This document shows, piece by piece, positions 12,793 through 24,745 of a stretch of DNA of 64,000 nt (position 1 is the stretch's first letter; each line of letters starts with the position of its first letter). The translations under genes and the position numbers were made by a program. The notes below the pieces were generated by a model. That model was given only the letters and a program-made list of their open reading frames with translations, was not told the origin of the DNA and searched no databases. This DNA is from Apostichopus japonicus (Eukaryota; Echinodermata; Holothuroidea; Aspidochirotida; Stichopodidae): positions 16,089,918 to 16,153,917 of the forward strand of contig NC_092570.1 of assembly GCF_037975245.1 (NCBI RefSeq). Direction: 5' to 3'.

Positions 12793-13535
12793 GTAAAAAC
12801 ATATATGTTTACGCCATTGGCATGCCCTCAAAAAGCCTTTCTTATCTAACCTCTCTAGAAGTAATGTATAGGGTAACCTTGAGCCTGCGTGATTGGGTAA
12901 CATCATCGGTCAAAGTTCAGAGGTCAAACATCAAAAACTACTTCACAACTTTTTTAGCAATTAAATGCTTGTCAGGATGTTGGAGAAAATCATCAAAAGA
13001 CAAGATATGTCGAGAACAATGGGACATTTAGAATAGTACTGATGTGGTTGTTATGGGTCGATGTAGGTCAAAGGTCAAGTTAAAATTGGCCTCAATTGTG
13101 CAGGAAAAGGTGTGTCAAGAACTCCTCCAACACCGTAAGTCCCGGTTCAAGAGTATAGTCATAGAGGAGAGGAGATTTGCAGTTCCCCCTTCTTATTCTT
13201 TGTCAACTGTGAAAAAAATTTGCCATGGTGATGGCGCGCGCATGTGTGCGCGTGCAGGTAAGACTGTTCCTTTGTTTGCATAATGTGTTGCCCTGGCTCT
13301 TTAACAACATCATTTCCATATAGCAGCGCGCAAACAATTTTGGTTATATTTTTTCGGGCAAGTCGTTACAGGCCCCCATGCCCCCTCAAATCATGCATTC
13401 CACTGTGCTCGTGTTTATTTTCAATTATTCGCCCGCCTTGTCAGGTGACTACACGTGATGTATCTCCACATGTCAATCATCACCGAAATCGGGATTTGGA
13501 ATATGTTAATGAGCTAGATCGATGATATGTCGATT
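12793..13535. other. No further exon recognised
   Basis: Short open frames only. The last 20 bases before the LINE (atcgatgatatgtcgattta, 13517-13536) match the motif of the palindrome cluster at 17.4-18.0 kb on the other side of the element. Confidence 0.5.
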
Positions 13536-13744
13536 TAATAATAATAATAATAATAAACAGTTCTTATTAAGCGCCCGTAACAGAAGTCTCAGGGCGCTTT
13601 ACAAATAAAAAGGTCAAAAAATACATAAAGAATACAAGTCAAACACACAGCTAAAGAAGCATATGACCGAATGATAAAAAGTAAAATAGCACACAAAAGG
13701 CAATAACCATGGATAAAAAAGCACTAACATATATAGACAATGAA

Positions 13745-16700
13745 TTACTGGGTAAAGAGATGAGTTTTCAGTTTTGTTTTAAAATTGTCCACAGAAGATG
13801 CAGTCCTGATATGTTGTGGCAAAATGTTCCATTCTGTATGAGCGGCTTCTACGAATGATCGGCGTCCATAGGCGGTGCGTGGTCGGCGAGAAGGGGGTTT
13901 GATTAGGTTCTGAGATGAAGAGCGAAGTGACCGACAAGGATTGTATCGCGTGATAAGGTCAGTTAAATATGGAGGAGCAAGTCCATGGAGACACTTGAAT
14001 GTGAGCAGGTTGATCTTAAATGCAATTCTTTGGCGGATGGAAAGCCAGTGAAGACCGCTCATGATCTCAGATATGCTGTCATACTTTTTAGTGCGCGTCA
14101 CCAGTCTAGCTGCAGTATTCTGGATTCTTTGCAGCTTTATGATTTCAGAGTCCGGGAGGCCGTAGAGAAGGGCATTGCAGTTGTCTAAACGCGAGGTGAC
14201 ATAGGCGTGAACCAGTTTCTCAGTTGTATCCTGATCGAGATAATGTCTAATCCTTCCGATGCTTCTGATGGCGTTAGTTGCGTTCCGACAGACGTTATTA
14301 ACATGTTCCCTCATAGTTAGCTGACTATCTAAAATAACTCCCAGATTGCGCGCAGAGGAGGTTGGTTCTACGTTAGTGTCACCTACCCTAATTCCAGATA
14401 AGGGCGTCGCCTTCATGTTTCGCGATGTGACATGAATCACTTCAGTTTTGCTGTCATTTAACTGAAGTTTGTTGCGTACAGTCCATGATTTTATGTCGGC
14501 AAGACACTGTTCAAGTTTGGACACAGAAACGTCTCTGTTTGAAGGATTCATAGAAATATGCAGCTGTGTGTCATCTGCGTATGTCATACACTCGATGCCA
14601 TTGGAAGAGGCTATGTCTTCGATCGGAGCGCTATACATTGTAAAGATAACAGGTCCTGCTACCGATCCCTGCGGCATGCCGCAGTCCATTAGAAGCGCGT
14701 CGGAGAGTGCAGTCTCAACAGCAACAGCTTGCTTGCGGTTTTCAAGGTAGGAAACAAACCAGTCCAGCGCCTTATCCGTGATTCCATATCGCTCCTCTAG
14801 GCGCGCAATCAACACAGGATGGTCAATAGTGTCAAAAGCGGCCGAGAAATCTAAGAGAACCAGTACCGCCTCGTCGCCTCTGTCAACAGTCTGCAGGAGG
14901 TCGTTGCACACGCGGAGAAGTGCAGTCTCTGTACTGCAGCCTTCCCGATAAGCGGATTGTTTGTTGCTCTGAAGCCCATTTTCTTTAAGATAGGCTTGAA
15001 GTTGACTTACAACAACACGTTCCAAGAGTTTTGAGTCAAACCTTAAGTTTGATATAGGACGATAGTTCTTCATGTCCTCACAGTCAAGCGATAATTTTTT
15101 GATCAGAGGTTTGACACGAGCAACTTTATAAGCATCTGGAAATTGCCCAGAGGATAGCGAATTGTTGATAATCTTTGTGATAATTGGCAAAAGATCATCA
15201 AGCAAGTACATCAGTAGCGACATTGGCAGCGGATCGAGGCTGCATGTCTTTTTCGAAGACTTCATCACAAGGGCGCGCACTTCATCCTCCGAAACCTCTT
15301 GAAATTGGACAAGAGAGGAGTCACATTGGTCTGTAACATTCACTGAAGCAGAAGTGGATGCATTGTCAAGAGATGTCCGAAGTTTACGAATCTTTTGATC
15401 AAAGAAGTTGACAAATTCATTCGCTATGTCTGCTGAAGACATTCCTGATGGTAGCACTGGTGGAGCTTGAGCGACGGACAATTTGTCAATAACATTGAAC
15501 AACTGTTTTTGGTCACATTCAGATATGACTGACCGGTGGTATTTGGTCTTTGTGCTGTCGAGAAGTTCCTTGTACTCAGAGCAACTTTCTTGAAAGGCTT
15601 GTTTATCAACTTCCAAACCAGATGACTTCCACTTTCTTTCATATGAGCGCTTCTTTCTTTTTGCATTTCTGAGGCTCTCATCATACCAAGGAGCATGCGG
15701 CCGGAGAGTTATCTTGCGAGTTTTCACGGGTGCATGTTTGTCAAGAACATCGCTCAGAACAGTATGATATTGCTCAATGAGGACATCAGGATCATCAGCA
15801 GGATTCAAGATCAATGGTGAGTTGACAACATCATGACGTAAAGCGTCGAGATCAACGTCTTTCAACCGACGTTGACGAACGGTACACTTAGTTGGTTTTG
15901 GTCGTGCAACATCGAGATCACACTTCACTGCATAGTGGTCAGATGGAAGTCCATAAAGTATCGATGGGTTTGATACCAGAGAATCCGTTTCATGCGAAAT
16001 GATGAGGTCTAGGGTATGACCCTTTTTGTGTGTAGCACCAGTCACATGTTGACGAAGACCAGCAGATTCAAGAAGGTCGCGCATATGCGAAGCATCGCGG
16101 TCTTGTTCATTATCCACATGAAAATTAAAGTCTCCAGCGAACAACAAGCGACATTGGACAACAGAGATGGTTTCCAAAAGGATGGCAAATTCGCGAAAGA
16201 AAGTTGAGGGCGTCTGCTTGCTTTTCGATGATGGAGGTCGATACACAGATAGCAGCCGTAAAGGCTGCTGTCCACTTGAAGAGACAGAAATGTCCATCAG
16301 TTCAAATGAAGAAAAGGATTGGGTGTGGTTCTCCGTGATGCCAAAACCCTCTCTGAGAATTATGCAGATGCCGCCTCTTCTACAAAATTTTCGAGGTTTG
16401 TGGTAAACAGCATAGTCAGGAAGGGTAGCATAAATATCAGCTAAAGCTCGGTTGTCGCGTGAGTCTCCTTTGAGCCAACTTTCGGTAATCAACAGAATGT
16501 CCAGTTTATGATCAATAATGAGGTCACATATTGACGCAGATTTCCCACGGCGTTTCATTGATCTAGCGTTCCAAGTAGCGAACCGAACCTTCGGAAACTT
16601 ATTATCGGATTGCAAATTCCTAGTGCCAGTAGGACTAATAGGAACTTTAACTAGTTGACGTTGTCTTGGTGACGAAACAAAATCCTCAACAGGTTTATCG

Positions 16701-16903
16701 CTTGATAAAAGTCTATTACTTGTGATGACTGCAATTGATCGATTTTTCCTTACGCTTCGATAACCACGCTTTGTCAGCTTGGCAATCTTGAGTTCTCGTA
16801 ATTTACTCCATAGGTTTTGATCAATGCGATTACAATGGCGTTTATCACACCTTTGTTTGAGGTCCAACAGAGTAGCATTGCTATAGAATAGGCGAGGTTT
16901 CAT
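13745..16903 (-). CDS. L2-clade LINE ORF: endonuclease-reverse transcriptase, 1052 aa
   Basis: This single intact ORF nicks target DNA and copies the element RNA into it. An apurinic-like endonuclease spans roughly residues 105-335: FATWNARSM (Asn112), ITESWL (Glu141), LLFAGDFNFHVD (Asp258, Asn260), THKKGHTLDLII and SDHYAVKCDL (Asp322-His323). The reverse transcriptase spans roughly 590-860: NYRPISNL, LDFSAAFDTIDH (Asp686), GMPQGS (742-747) and the catalytic YADD (775-778). The C-terminus has the LHWLSIRQRI and FKTKLKTHLF blocks usual in L2/CR1 elements. Basic residues precede the endonuclease. No PHD or esterase domain is seen. All catalytic residues are present, so activity is plausible. 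The start ATG at 16903 lies inside the first 212-bp repeat unit. Confidence 0.93.
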   Translation of the reverse strand: MKPRLFYSNATLLDLKQRCDKRHCNRIDQNLWSKLRELKIAKLTKRGYRSVRKNRSIAVITSNRLLSSDKPVEDFVSSPRQRQLVKVPISPTGTRNLQSDNKFPKVRFATWNARSMKRRGKSASICDLIIDHKLDILLITESWLKGDSRDNRALADIYATLPDYAVYHKPRKFCRRGGICIILREGFGITENHTQSFSSFELMDISVSSSGQQPLRLLSVYRPPSSKSKQTPSTFFREFAILLETISVVQCRLLFAGDFNFHVDNEQDRDASHMRDLLESAGLRQHVTGATHKKGHTLDLIISHETDSLVSNPSILYGLPSDHYAVKCDLDVARPKPTKCTVRQRRLKDVDLDALRHDVVNSPLILNPADDPDVLIEQYHTVLSDVLDKHAPVKTRKITLRPHAPWYDESLRNAKRKKRSYERKWKSSGLEVDKQAFQESCSEYKELLDSTKTKYHRSVISECDQKQLFNVIDKLSVAQAPPVLPSGMSSADIANEFVNFFDQKIRKLRTSLDNASTSASVNVTDQCDSSLVQFQEVSEDEVRALVMKSSKKTCSLDPLPMSLLMYLLDDLLPIITKIINNSLSSGQFPDAYKVARVKPLIKKLSLDCEDMKNYRPISNLRFDSKLLERVVVSQLQAYLKENGLQSNKQSAYREGCSTETALLRVCNDLLQTVDRGDEAVLVLLDFSAAFDTIDHPVLIARLEERYGITDKALDWFVSYLENRKQAVAVETALSDALLMDCGMPQGSVAGPVIFTMYSAPIEDIASSNGIECMTYADDTQLHISMNPSNRDVSVSKLEQCLADIKSWTVRNKLQLNDSKTEVIHVTSRNMKATPLSGIRVGDTNVEPTSSARNLGVILDSQLTMREHVNNVCRNATNAIRSIGRIRHYLDQDTTEKLVHAYVTSRLDNCNALLYGLPDSEIIKLQRIQNTAARLVTRTKKYDSISEIMSGLHWLSIRQRIAFKINLLTFKCLHGLAPPYLTDLITRYNPCRSLRSSSQNLIKPPSRRPRTAYGRRSFVEAAHTEWNILPQHIRTASSVDNFKTKLKTHLFTQ

Positions 16904-17294
16904 AGTTTACTAAGTACAGGTTCTATACACACAATGTATCGCTGTAGTAACGCTATGGCAATATAAATTCACATCAGAAACAGTTCAGAATACCAGATGA
17001 CGATGAAAAAATGTTCAAATCCACGGAGATTCCGAACGACGAGGTACTTACAGAACACCACAAAATAGTTAAAACACAACAGAGTAGCATTGCTATAGAA
17101 TAGGCGAGGTTTCATAGTTTACTAAGTACAGGTTCTATACACACAATGTATCGCTGTAGTAACGCTATGGCAATATAAATTCACATCAAAAACAGTTCAA
17201 AATACCAGAAGACGAAAAAAATGTTCAAATTCACGGAGATTCCGAACGACGAGGTACTTACAGAACACCACAAATAGTTAAAACACAAATAGAG
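16871..17294 (-). repeat. Two tandem 212-bp units at the LINE 5' end
   Basis: The block starting agtagcattg at 16871 recurs at 17083 with few changes (period 212). The inner unit overlaps the first codons of the ORF. The outer unit repeats the ATG and the codons for MKPRLFYSNATLL, then runs into a different frame. Tandem 5' units recall promoter monomers of other LINEs, so they may carry the promoter. That is inference. Confidence 0.85.
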
Positions 17295-17399
17295 TCCTCC
17301 AATTAGGCAAAATAAACAGGTGTTTACGGAGCGTCAAGAGGAGTGCAACCTGCTGAGGGCGCCACCAGTTATTAAAATTAAGATTTAAATAGGTATATG

Positions 17400-18010
17400 T
17401 CAATTTGAGACGCTAGAAACTGGTATAAGTCCACGGAAATTGACTTCTACCGATTTAATTCGACATATCATCGATTTAAACTGGTAGATGTCGATTTAAA
17501 TGGACATATCATCGATTTATTTTACATATCATCGATTTAAATCGATGATAAGTAAAATAAATCGATGATATGTAGAATGAAACTGGTATATGTCGATTTA
17601 AATTGACATATACCAGTTTCATTCTACATATCATCGATTTAAATCATCGATTTATTTTACTTATCATCGATTTAAATCGATGATAAGTAAAATAAATCGA
17701 TGATATGTAGAATGAAACTGGTATATGTCGATTTAAATTGACATATACCAGTTTCATTCTACATATCATCGATTTAAATCGACATATACCAGTTTACTTC
17801 GACATATCATCGATTTATTTTACTTATCATCGATTTAAATCGATGATAAGTAAAATAAATCGATGATATGTAGAATGAAATTGACTTCTACCGATTTAAA
17901 TCGATGATATGTAGAATGAAACTGGTATATGTCGATTTAAATCGGTAGAAATCAATTTCAGCTGCTGGAAACTGGTATAAGTCGAAGGAAACTGGTATAT
18001 GTCGATTTAA
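17400..18010. repeat. Cluster of nested AT-rich palindromes
   Basis: The tract is built from alternating inverted copies of motifs such as catcgatttaaatcgatg, actggtatatgtcgattta and ataagtaaaataaatcga. Many TTTAAA words are centres of symmetry (about 17538, 17600, 17674, 17734 and 17838), with arms reaching tens of bases. The DNA could fold into long hairpins in several registers. The motif recurs in the left flank of the LINE at 13517-13536. Confidence 0.9.
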
Positions 18011-20730
18011 ATCGGTATAAGTCGATCTCCCATGATTTGAGACTGATGGCCCGCCATACAACCCACCCAATAGCAAAATTAGTACAAAAATAAACCAAAC
18101 ATTTTTTTTTAGAGTATTCAAAATCATACGAAGTTTTGTATGGTGGACCGCGAGATACAATTTCTCAAAGTGGCAAGGAAAACGTGTTAAATATGACTAA
18201 TTAAAGGTCAATTTTGACCGATTTGACCGGTGAGACCCTCCTCCCATACCTCCACCCCCTCTAGCGACGTCCCTGTGAGCACATAGTGCCCAATGGAACG
18301 TGGTCATTTCTTTTCAAAATAGCTCAATGATTGAAATTCTTGATAACCCCAGATATCTCAATTAGTCAATTTTTTATTAACGTAGCACTTGTGTATGATA
18401 TATCCCCTTTATATTGATTACAAGACTCGACTCCCCAGTCCTTTCTTTGGAGGTCAAATTTTGTTTGAGGTCTAGACAAGTTTAAGGCTCTAAACCCTAT
18501 TATACGCATGATAACTTGGCTTGGTCTGTAGATCCATCAATAGTGCATGCAACAGGGTTGGGGGGGGGGGGGGGTGGAGGGTGAAGGTCATTTAAGGACA
18601 ACAAAAAGTCACAGTTTGAAACATTGTAGATATGCAAACTCTTAAAGAAGAGCAAGAATACATTTAATACTTGATATGTAGGTCCCCATTAGTGCAACAT
18701 CTACCATGGTCAACACTTAAAAACATTGTGTGCAGTGTTACTGTACAATGTTCTCCTGTACAATGTTGCATAGAATCACTATTAGCAAACTGACGTTCAG
18801 GTCTGGTTCATTTCTAGGTATAGTGCTTTCTTGTAATTACATACTGCCCTATGAGCTGTGGGTGTAGTGAACGAATCGGCACTTTTTAGTCCAGTTTCAA
18901 AAGTGCCATCCGTTCTATTCCATTTATGTCTTGATGAACTGTTCTTTGGGACGTTTCAAAACTCCCTTTTTTTAGAGGTCCCGATTCTGTCAATTATTCC
19001 TAGACATTGTGTAATGCGTATCTTCATAGGACACTGTCATATCGGTCCTAACAGTGCTGTAGATAAGACTGAATGTCCTAAAGAGCGTGCTCTATCCTGT
19101 TTAGCGGTCTGCAAGCTTTTGTATAGCGCAATCTATGAGCTAGTTGTAACAAAATATGTCTTAAAAGATCTCGCCTTCAATAATTGCGAGTAGAATCAAA
19201 GAAATAAATCCAGTACATTCCATTTCGGGTACTTGGATACAATTTTAATGCTGGTCAAAGCTTAAACTCAGTTTAGCGGACGTGATAAACAATACCTCAA
19301 GAAAACTGCTCTCTGATTGGTTGATAACCGAAAGTGCTTAAAAATTGCCAAACGAACGGCAGGCAACATTTCGTTGATAAAAGTGTTGGTTACGAATGGT
19401 GAAAACCGTGTCAGTTCGAATTTGCCCTACTTTAATTGAATTAGGAATGTTAGGTACTTTCCCCAGTAGTATCACTGTTTCCTCAAAGGAATTGCCAATG
19501 ATGTCAGAGACCGCAACTTGTGAAGTTTTGCGGACCTAAAGAGGACCGATATGATAGCGCCCCTTTTAAGTTTTTGATTTTATGGCGTGGCTAAAAATTC
19601 CCATTAATTTCCATTTTTGTCATATTTTGATTACCTTTACTATTATATTCATAACAACTCTTCTACTTTGATAATAAAGTCTACTTCACAGTGTTCACAT
19701 ACACGGCTGCTGTAAATCCAAGCAGAAATAAAATACCTGTGATACTCGTACCGAACGATCAACCGAATAGATGCTTAGCCGCAAATAACCAAAACGAACT
19801 GGCCCTTGCGGTAAGAGACTGTTATAAGTTCATTTCGGTGTAACTGGGTTGTCCAGGGAAACAGAAGTCCCAATATGGGGAAAAAATCCAGATCCGGATG
19901 ATCCAGTATAGTCCAAATCTGAAAAGTCTGGATCATCAAGTTTTTAACCGCACCTCGAGACGCTCTCTCAAATATGCCCTCAGTTCATGCAGGGTTGTAG
20001 TGCTCGAAATCATTTTGCTGTGAAATGGGACTACTTGGGGATTTTTTTTTTACTCAAACTTGTCTTCGACTTGGAGGGCCTTGAAGATGGGTTAAAGCGG
20101 GTTCACTAATAGTTTCATTCCTTCGGGCCAAGAAGGGGCATATTTTTGCAGCCACTTTTATTTATGCTGTAAAAACCAAAATGTTCCTGAGGGATTCGAA
20201 TATCTGCGTTTCTGTTATTAACTTATTATGCACTGCCTGTACATTTGGATACTCTTTTAGTGGTATCATATTTGTAGTAATATACTGTAAAGAATTAAGA
20301 AAACATTTCTTATCATAAACCTTCATCTCGTGTACTTTAGGCCCATTAGTGCACTTTCGAAGAACCTTTTATCACTCGGGCAGATCGATTAAAATCAACA
20401 GAGCCACCCAAGCATATTAACTACCTTATATATCTAAGGTCATAAACATGCCACATGTTAACATATATCTATGGTAAGGTGTGAGAACATTGATGATGTA
20501 CATAATATCACACAGTGTAAGAAACTTCCTAAATAGTAACCTGTCAAACTTTGTTTACAGACGGAGCGAATTCATTATCAACCCTTGACCGGGTGAAAAC
20601 GAAATCAACTAAAGACAAATGTCATGTGACAACCAGGCTTTGAACATTTAACCAGATTCATTCCTAGGAAGTTGGTTTTTGGTTTCGATGATAATCGTAA
20701 CCTATGCATTCATGCAGGCGGAGAGTGTGT
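18011..20730. other. No confident gene
   Basis: AT-rich sequence with a G run near 18560-18575. The open frame at 18858-19193 has no recognisable domain or splice context. Nothing supports a gene. Confidence 0.5.
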
Positions 20731-20734
20731 GTAT

Positions 20735-20815
20735 GTGTGTATGCGTGTACGTGGATTTGAACAATGGAAAATACAATGGGGTCCTCGGTTGGAATGTAAT
20801 ACAAACATGTATGTG
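20735..20815 (+). repeat. Fragment of the PDZ-family intron repeat
   Basis: The stretch containing gaacaatggaaaatacaatg and ttggaatgtaatacaaacat matches the complement of 37705-37775 in intron 2 of PDZ locus 3. It ends in a TG tract in both places. It is either a dispersed repeat or a scrap of another family copy. Confidence 0.7.
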
Positions 20816-20934
20816 TGTGTGTGTGGGTGCGTTTGCGGGCGTGTGTGTGTATGTATGGAACCTTGCTTTACACTCACTATATCACACAATGTACATTATT
20901 CTTGGCATGATATTCAAGCGATAATTCAATCAAC

Positions 20935-21360
20935 AATATAATAATATAGATATAATAAATACCATATATTAAAGTACTGTTGTCATGAAATAAAACATGC
21001 TCAAGAGCACTGTACAAAAGAACCAATACCTGGAATATAAAATTACCAAACTTAAGAAAACCTAGAAGTAATAACAACAGCAATAAAAGAAAAAAATGAT
21101 ATAAGACAGGATTATAAACCACAATAAAGAACATAAAAATATAAATAAATATACATAAAAATGGTCACAGTAATGTGAATAAAACAACGAGTAAGATTAA
21201 TGCCCATACTCAAGCCTAAAAAGATACGGTTTCAAATGCTTCTTGAAAGTGTCAATAGATGTGACATTTCTCAAGTGGTGAGGAGAGAATTCCAGAGTTT
21301 AGTACCTGCTGCACTGAACGAACAATCTCCATATGTGACTTTGTTAGCACGAAGAATGAC
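20935..21360 (-). mobile_element. Decayed L2-type LINE 3' fragment
   Basis: On the minus strand, frame pieces read RANKVTYGDCSFSAAGTKLW, then after a frameshift HHLRNVTSIDTFKKHLKPYL. This is the extreme C-terminus typical of L2/CR1 ORFs (compare WNILPQHIRTASSVDNFKTK in the intact element). It is followed by a 3' tail with tgtacagtgctcttgagc and an ATT-rich end. It is 5'-truncated and frameshifted, hence inactive. Confidence 0.75.
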
Positions 21361-21784
21361 TAGAGAAAGATGACTTTATAATTCCAAATAATTCCAATAA
21401 TTCCAAAGTCAACTTTGTAATAAGTTCATACTTGGAATGTGGATCCACCTTACTGAATACATGTCACTTATAGTTTTCGGGTGAACGTGAAAGATCATTT
21501 GAAAGAAATAGACGATGAAATTTGAAAACCTTGTACAACTCGAAAATCTAAAGCGTGGATAAACTTCATAGTTCGAACAAAAATCCACCTTAATAAGTAC
21601 AATATCCCTATAGTTTTCGTTGTAGCGGTGAAGGGTCATTCGAAGTCCAAAGAGGTCAAAGTCTTGTATTGGTATACCCAGAAACTGAACAAGAAAACGC
21701 TAACTTGATATCGGTTAAAGTTATAATATCCTTCGATGGAATGTCAAAGTCAAAAGATAAAGTTTTCATTTTCTCTATAGAATT
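21361..21784. other. Flank of the segmental duplication, no gene
   Basis: Open frames here lack domains. Three passages near 21420, 21580 and 21720 resemble one another loosely (data on Ca. aaagtc/ataatatcc motifs), perhaps a degenerate repeat. Confidence 0.35.
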
Positions 21785-24457
21785 TCGATGAAGAAAACTA
21801 TACAAAGAATAAGCGAATTCGGGGAAATCAAAGGTTCCTAACCCTGAATTCTGAGCCCAGTTCTGCTTATATGATTGCAAGTACTGTTAAACCAGGTAAG
21901 ATCTGAGCAAGCAAATACTGGAACTGTCATAAAGCAACTTATATCTGCTGATTATCTCAAATCAAATTGTAAAAAGGCTGGATGAAATATATGGCAGCCA
22001 CGATGAAGTGGAACCCCAATCGTGGACATGATCGTCTTCTATACGTCGATTTCTATACGACAATTTCCCTGTTACACGAGTCCATTGACGATCAGAAAGA
22101 ACAATTGTTTTCAAGAGATGTGAATAACATTATGTATGTGTGGGGGATGGGGGGGGCGAGTGGGTGATGGTATAGGGTTTGGTGGTGGTGGACTTGGTGT
22201 AACTGGACGACATACATCAATCTTGGAGTGACTCAAACAGGGAACCTTATAAAATCAATATTTCCGTGAGTAGTTGTTTGTACTCGTTTAAATTATTCTT
22301 AGATAGATATATCCCTAACATACATAATACGTACTCGCTTCATGTAGTTATGATAGACCTCATGTATATTAGGAGTATTCAATTAATAAACTTGAATAAT
22401 GATAAGCATCAAGTTATTTTAGATTCGAAATGAGTTGCAAAACATTGATTTTCTTTTAACTGTTGCGAGTCACTTATCATTATATATTCCAGCATTTTTC
22501 TTCGCGAAGACAGGCATGAAATGTGAACTAAAGTGGAAGAAAGGCTCTATGTTTCGCAACACATAAACCCTTTCACATAGAATCAGGGAGACAAGCAGGT
22601 AAAACCTTCACCATCCTTACATCAAGAGAGTGTTGCATTCTCCACCAGAAGCGGGCATGGCGAATTTATGCATCGCCGGTCGACATCAACGAAAATGTAC
22701 GTGGAAGGGAAACCATTTTCAACATAAAATGGCGAACATTTCTGGGAAATGATCTTGTTACGTCAGTGTTTTCTATAAATAATATTTTAAGAAAAGGTAG
22801 AATATCGTTACGGAGTTTTTACTCGATTGATAAGGAAATACGATATATGTGAAACGTTAAGATTTGGGTGTAATAATGTACCGGTACCGTGTATTTGCAA
22901 TCTTCGATATAAAAGTGATTTGGAGTTACCGTACATCTGTAAATATGTTGGCTTTGATTTATCTATGCACACCGTGTAAAACGCCCTCTAATCGTTGTCA
23001 TGATTCTATTAGAGGACATTGTGAAACTGTTTACTGTGTGGTGTGCTAAATTTACAGATTGGTGGTGTAGTAACGGGACTTCAGCATCTTATCTGTTGTG
23101 CAAGTTTTCAATTCGGATGATTAATGACTTTTTAATACGTTCAGCGTGTCCTATGGAAATATTTAATGCCAGGGACGAATTTGACCAAACACTTGTGTTG
23201 CTGGCGGAAGATTGACTTGTTCCTATATTCGCCAAAATCGAACTAATGTGTGATTGTAAATTATTTCTCATTTTGCTCAGAATTTAATAGGCGTTTGTTG
23301 GCGACTTTGTGTCACGACAAGCTATATCGGATGGACTGTTAATTAGTTGATCTGTATCCTATATGTATATTACCAGGTCAGTCTTTTGGTTTTATATGAA
23401 TGGTTAAAACTGTAATAGGTTTGTCATGGCGAGATTTGACCAAGTTTTCTTTTAATTCGGTCATATACTTGTATCGCTTTCGACAATGAAGTTGTCTGAC
23501 TTGATCTTTGTCTTGGACTGACATATTCACCTTCGTCGAGCAATGACCAATTTAGCAAGGATGCATGAACACTTATCTTTTTATTTGTTGTTTGCTTGCC
23601 TATATGTCACTTTTGCCTGTAAATATAAGATGGCTGACTGGACTGGAAGATGGTGTCATAGCTATATCGGTCATTTTGTTTTCCGTTCTCTTTAATTCAA
23701 TATATAAACCGAGCCGCAAAGCTTGACAATTCCTTAGGATTTGTCGATGTCTTTCATTCTTTGGACGGATATGTTCTTCACTAAGTTACTTATAAGAATT
23801 TACAAAAAGAGAGCATTTGGTATTACAGGGGTTGTTTGCTGACTGTATGTACTTAGTTTTTTTCTAGTCCCAGGTAAGGCTTTGAGTTTGTTCGCCATGT
23901 AGTCGTGAACCGTCTATTACTGCACCGTTTATAGATAGCAGTTATCAATATGTCTTTTTACCGTGATGTAACCCCGTCGTAGTGTGTTTTCATTCTCCGT
24001 TCATTTGTTTATTGGTATACTTGGTTATACTTATTTCCTTGGTTGTTTTGGTATATTTCTCTTACTGTGCAGATTCATGCACCAAATTAATACAAGAAAC
24101 TTTTGGTTTTCTCTGCAATTAAAAGCCTCGTTTGTGTCGTCGCATTGAAGAAAAAGTACCGATTATTTTATGTAAAATTTGAGGTCACCAAAAAAACTTA
24201 AAGCTTGGATGAACTTTGGTGTGTAGATCCATGTACCTTAAATAGTACAATAACTTTTTGTTTTCTCTGCAAGCAAAACCTCATCTGTGTAGTCGCTTGG
24301 TATGTAAACTGTTCCGGTTATGGTATGTAAAAATTGACAATTTATCAAAATGAAACAAATCAAATTTGGCTTCTTTGTGGATTTTTTTTACGATATTAGA
24401 GTCGATATTGCAAACGCATAACAACATATTTGATTTGTTTTTACAAAAACAAAACAC

Positions 24458-24541
24458 CTCTTCCTCGTTCTCGTCCTCGTCCTCGTCCTCTTCCTTGTCC
24501 TCGTCCTCGTCCTCTTCCTTGTCCTCGTCCTCGTCCTCGTT

Positions 24542-24592
<51 letters not shown>

Positions 24593-24611
24593 TTCCTCTT
24601 CCTCGTCCTCT

Positions 24612-24657
<46 letters not shown>

Positions 24658-24689
24658 TTTCCTCTTCCTCTTCCTCTTCCTCGTCCTCT

Positions 24690-24745
<56 letters not shown>
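24458..24745. repeat. CGTCCT hexanucleotide repeat, copy A
   Basis: A pyrimidine hexamer array, CCTCGT with CCTCTT variants. The variant order differs from the matching array in copy B (32754-33035), so the arrays have changed since duplication. Open frames here (Ser, Arg-Pro, Arg-Thr repeats) are artefacts. Confidence 0.95.

Larger units (their letters stand above)
13536..17375 (-). mobile_element. Near-full-length L2-clade non-LTR retrotransposon
   Basis: The 3' end lies at 13536-13555: an ATT trinucleotide run preceded on the element strand by a stem region rich in AAGCGCC. This is the usual L2-type tail used for template recognition. The single large ORF occupies 13745-16903. Upstream is a tandem pair of 212-bp units and then a GC-richer stretch (GAGGGCGCCACC near 17356) that probably marks the 5' region. 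The exact 5' boundary is uncertain. The open ORF suggests a recent insertion. No clear target duplication is visible, but both flanks carry the same ATCGAT/GTCGATTTA motif. Confidence 0.85.

Noticed and set aside
15424-15696. Other open frames inside the LINE on both strands
   Set aside because: Shadows of the 1052-codon ORF; no independent motifs.
22864-23271. Open frames conserved between 22864-23271 and 31168-31575
   Set aside because: The identity comes from the recent segmental duplication, so it is not evidence of coding. No domain or splice context.
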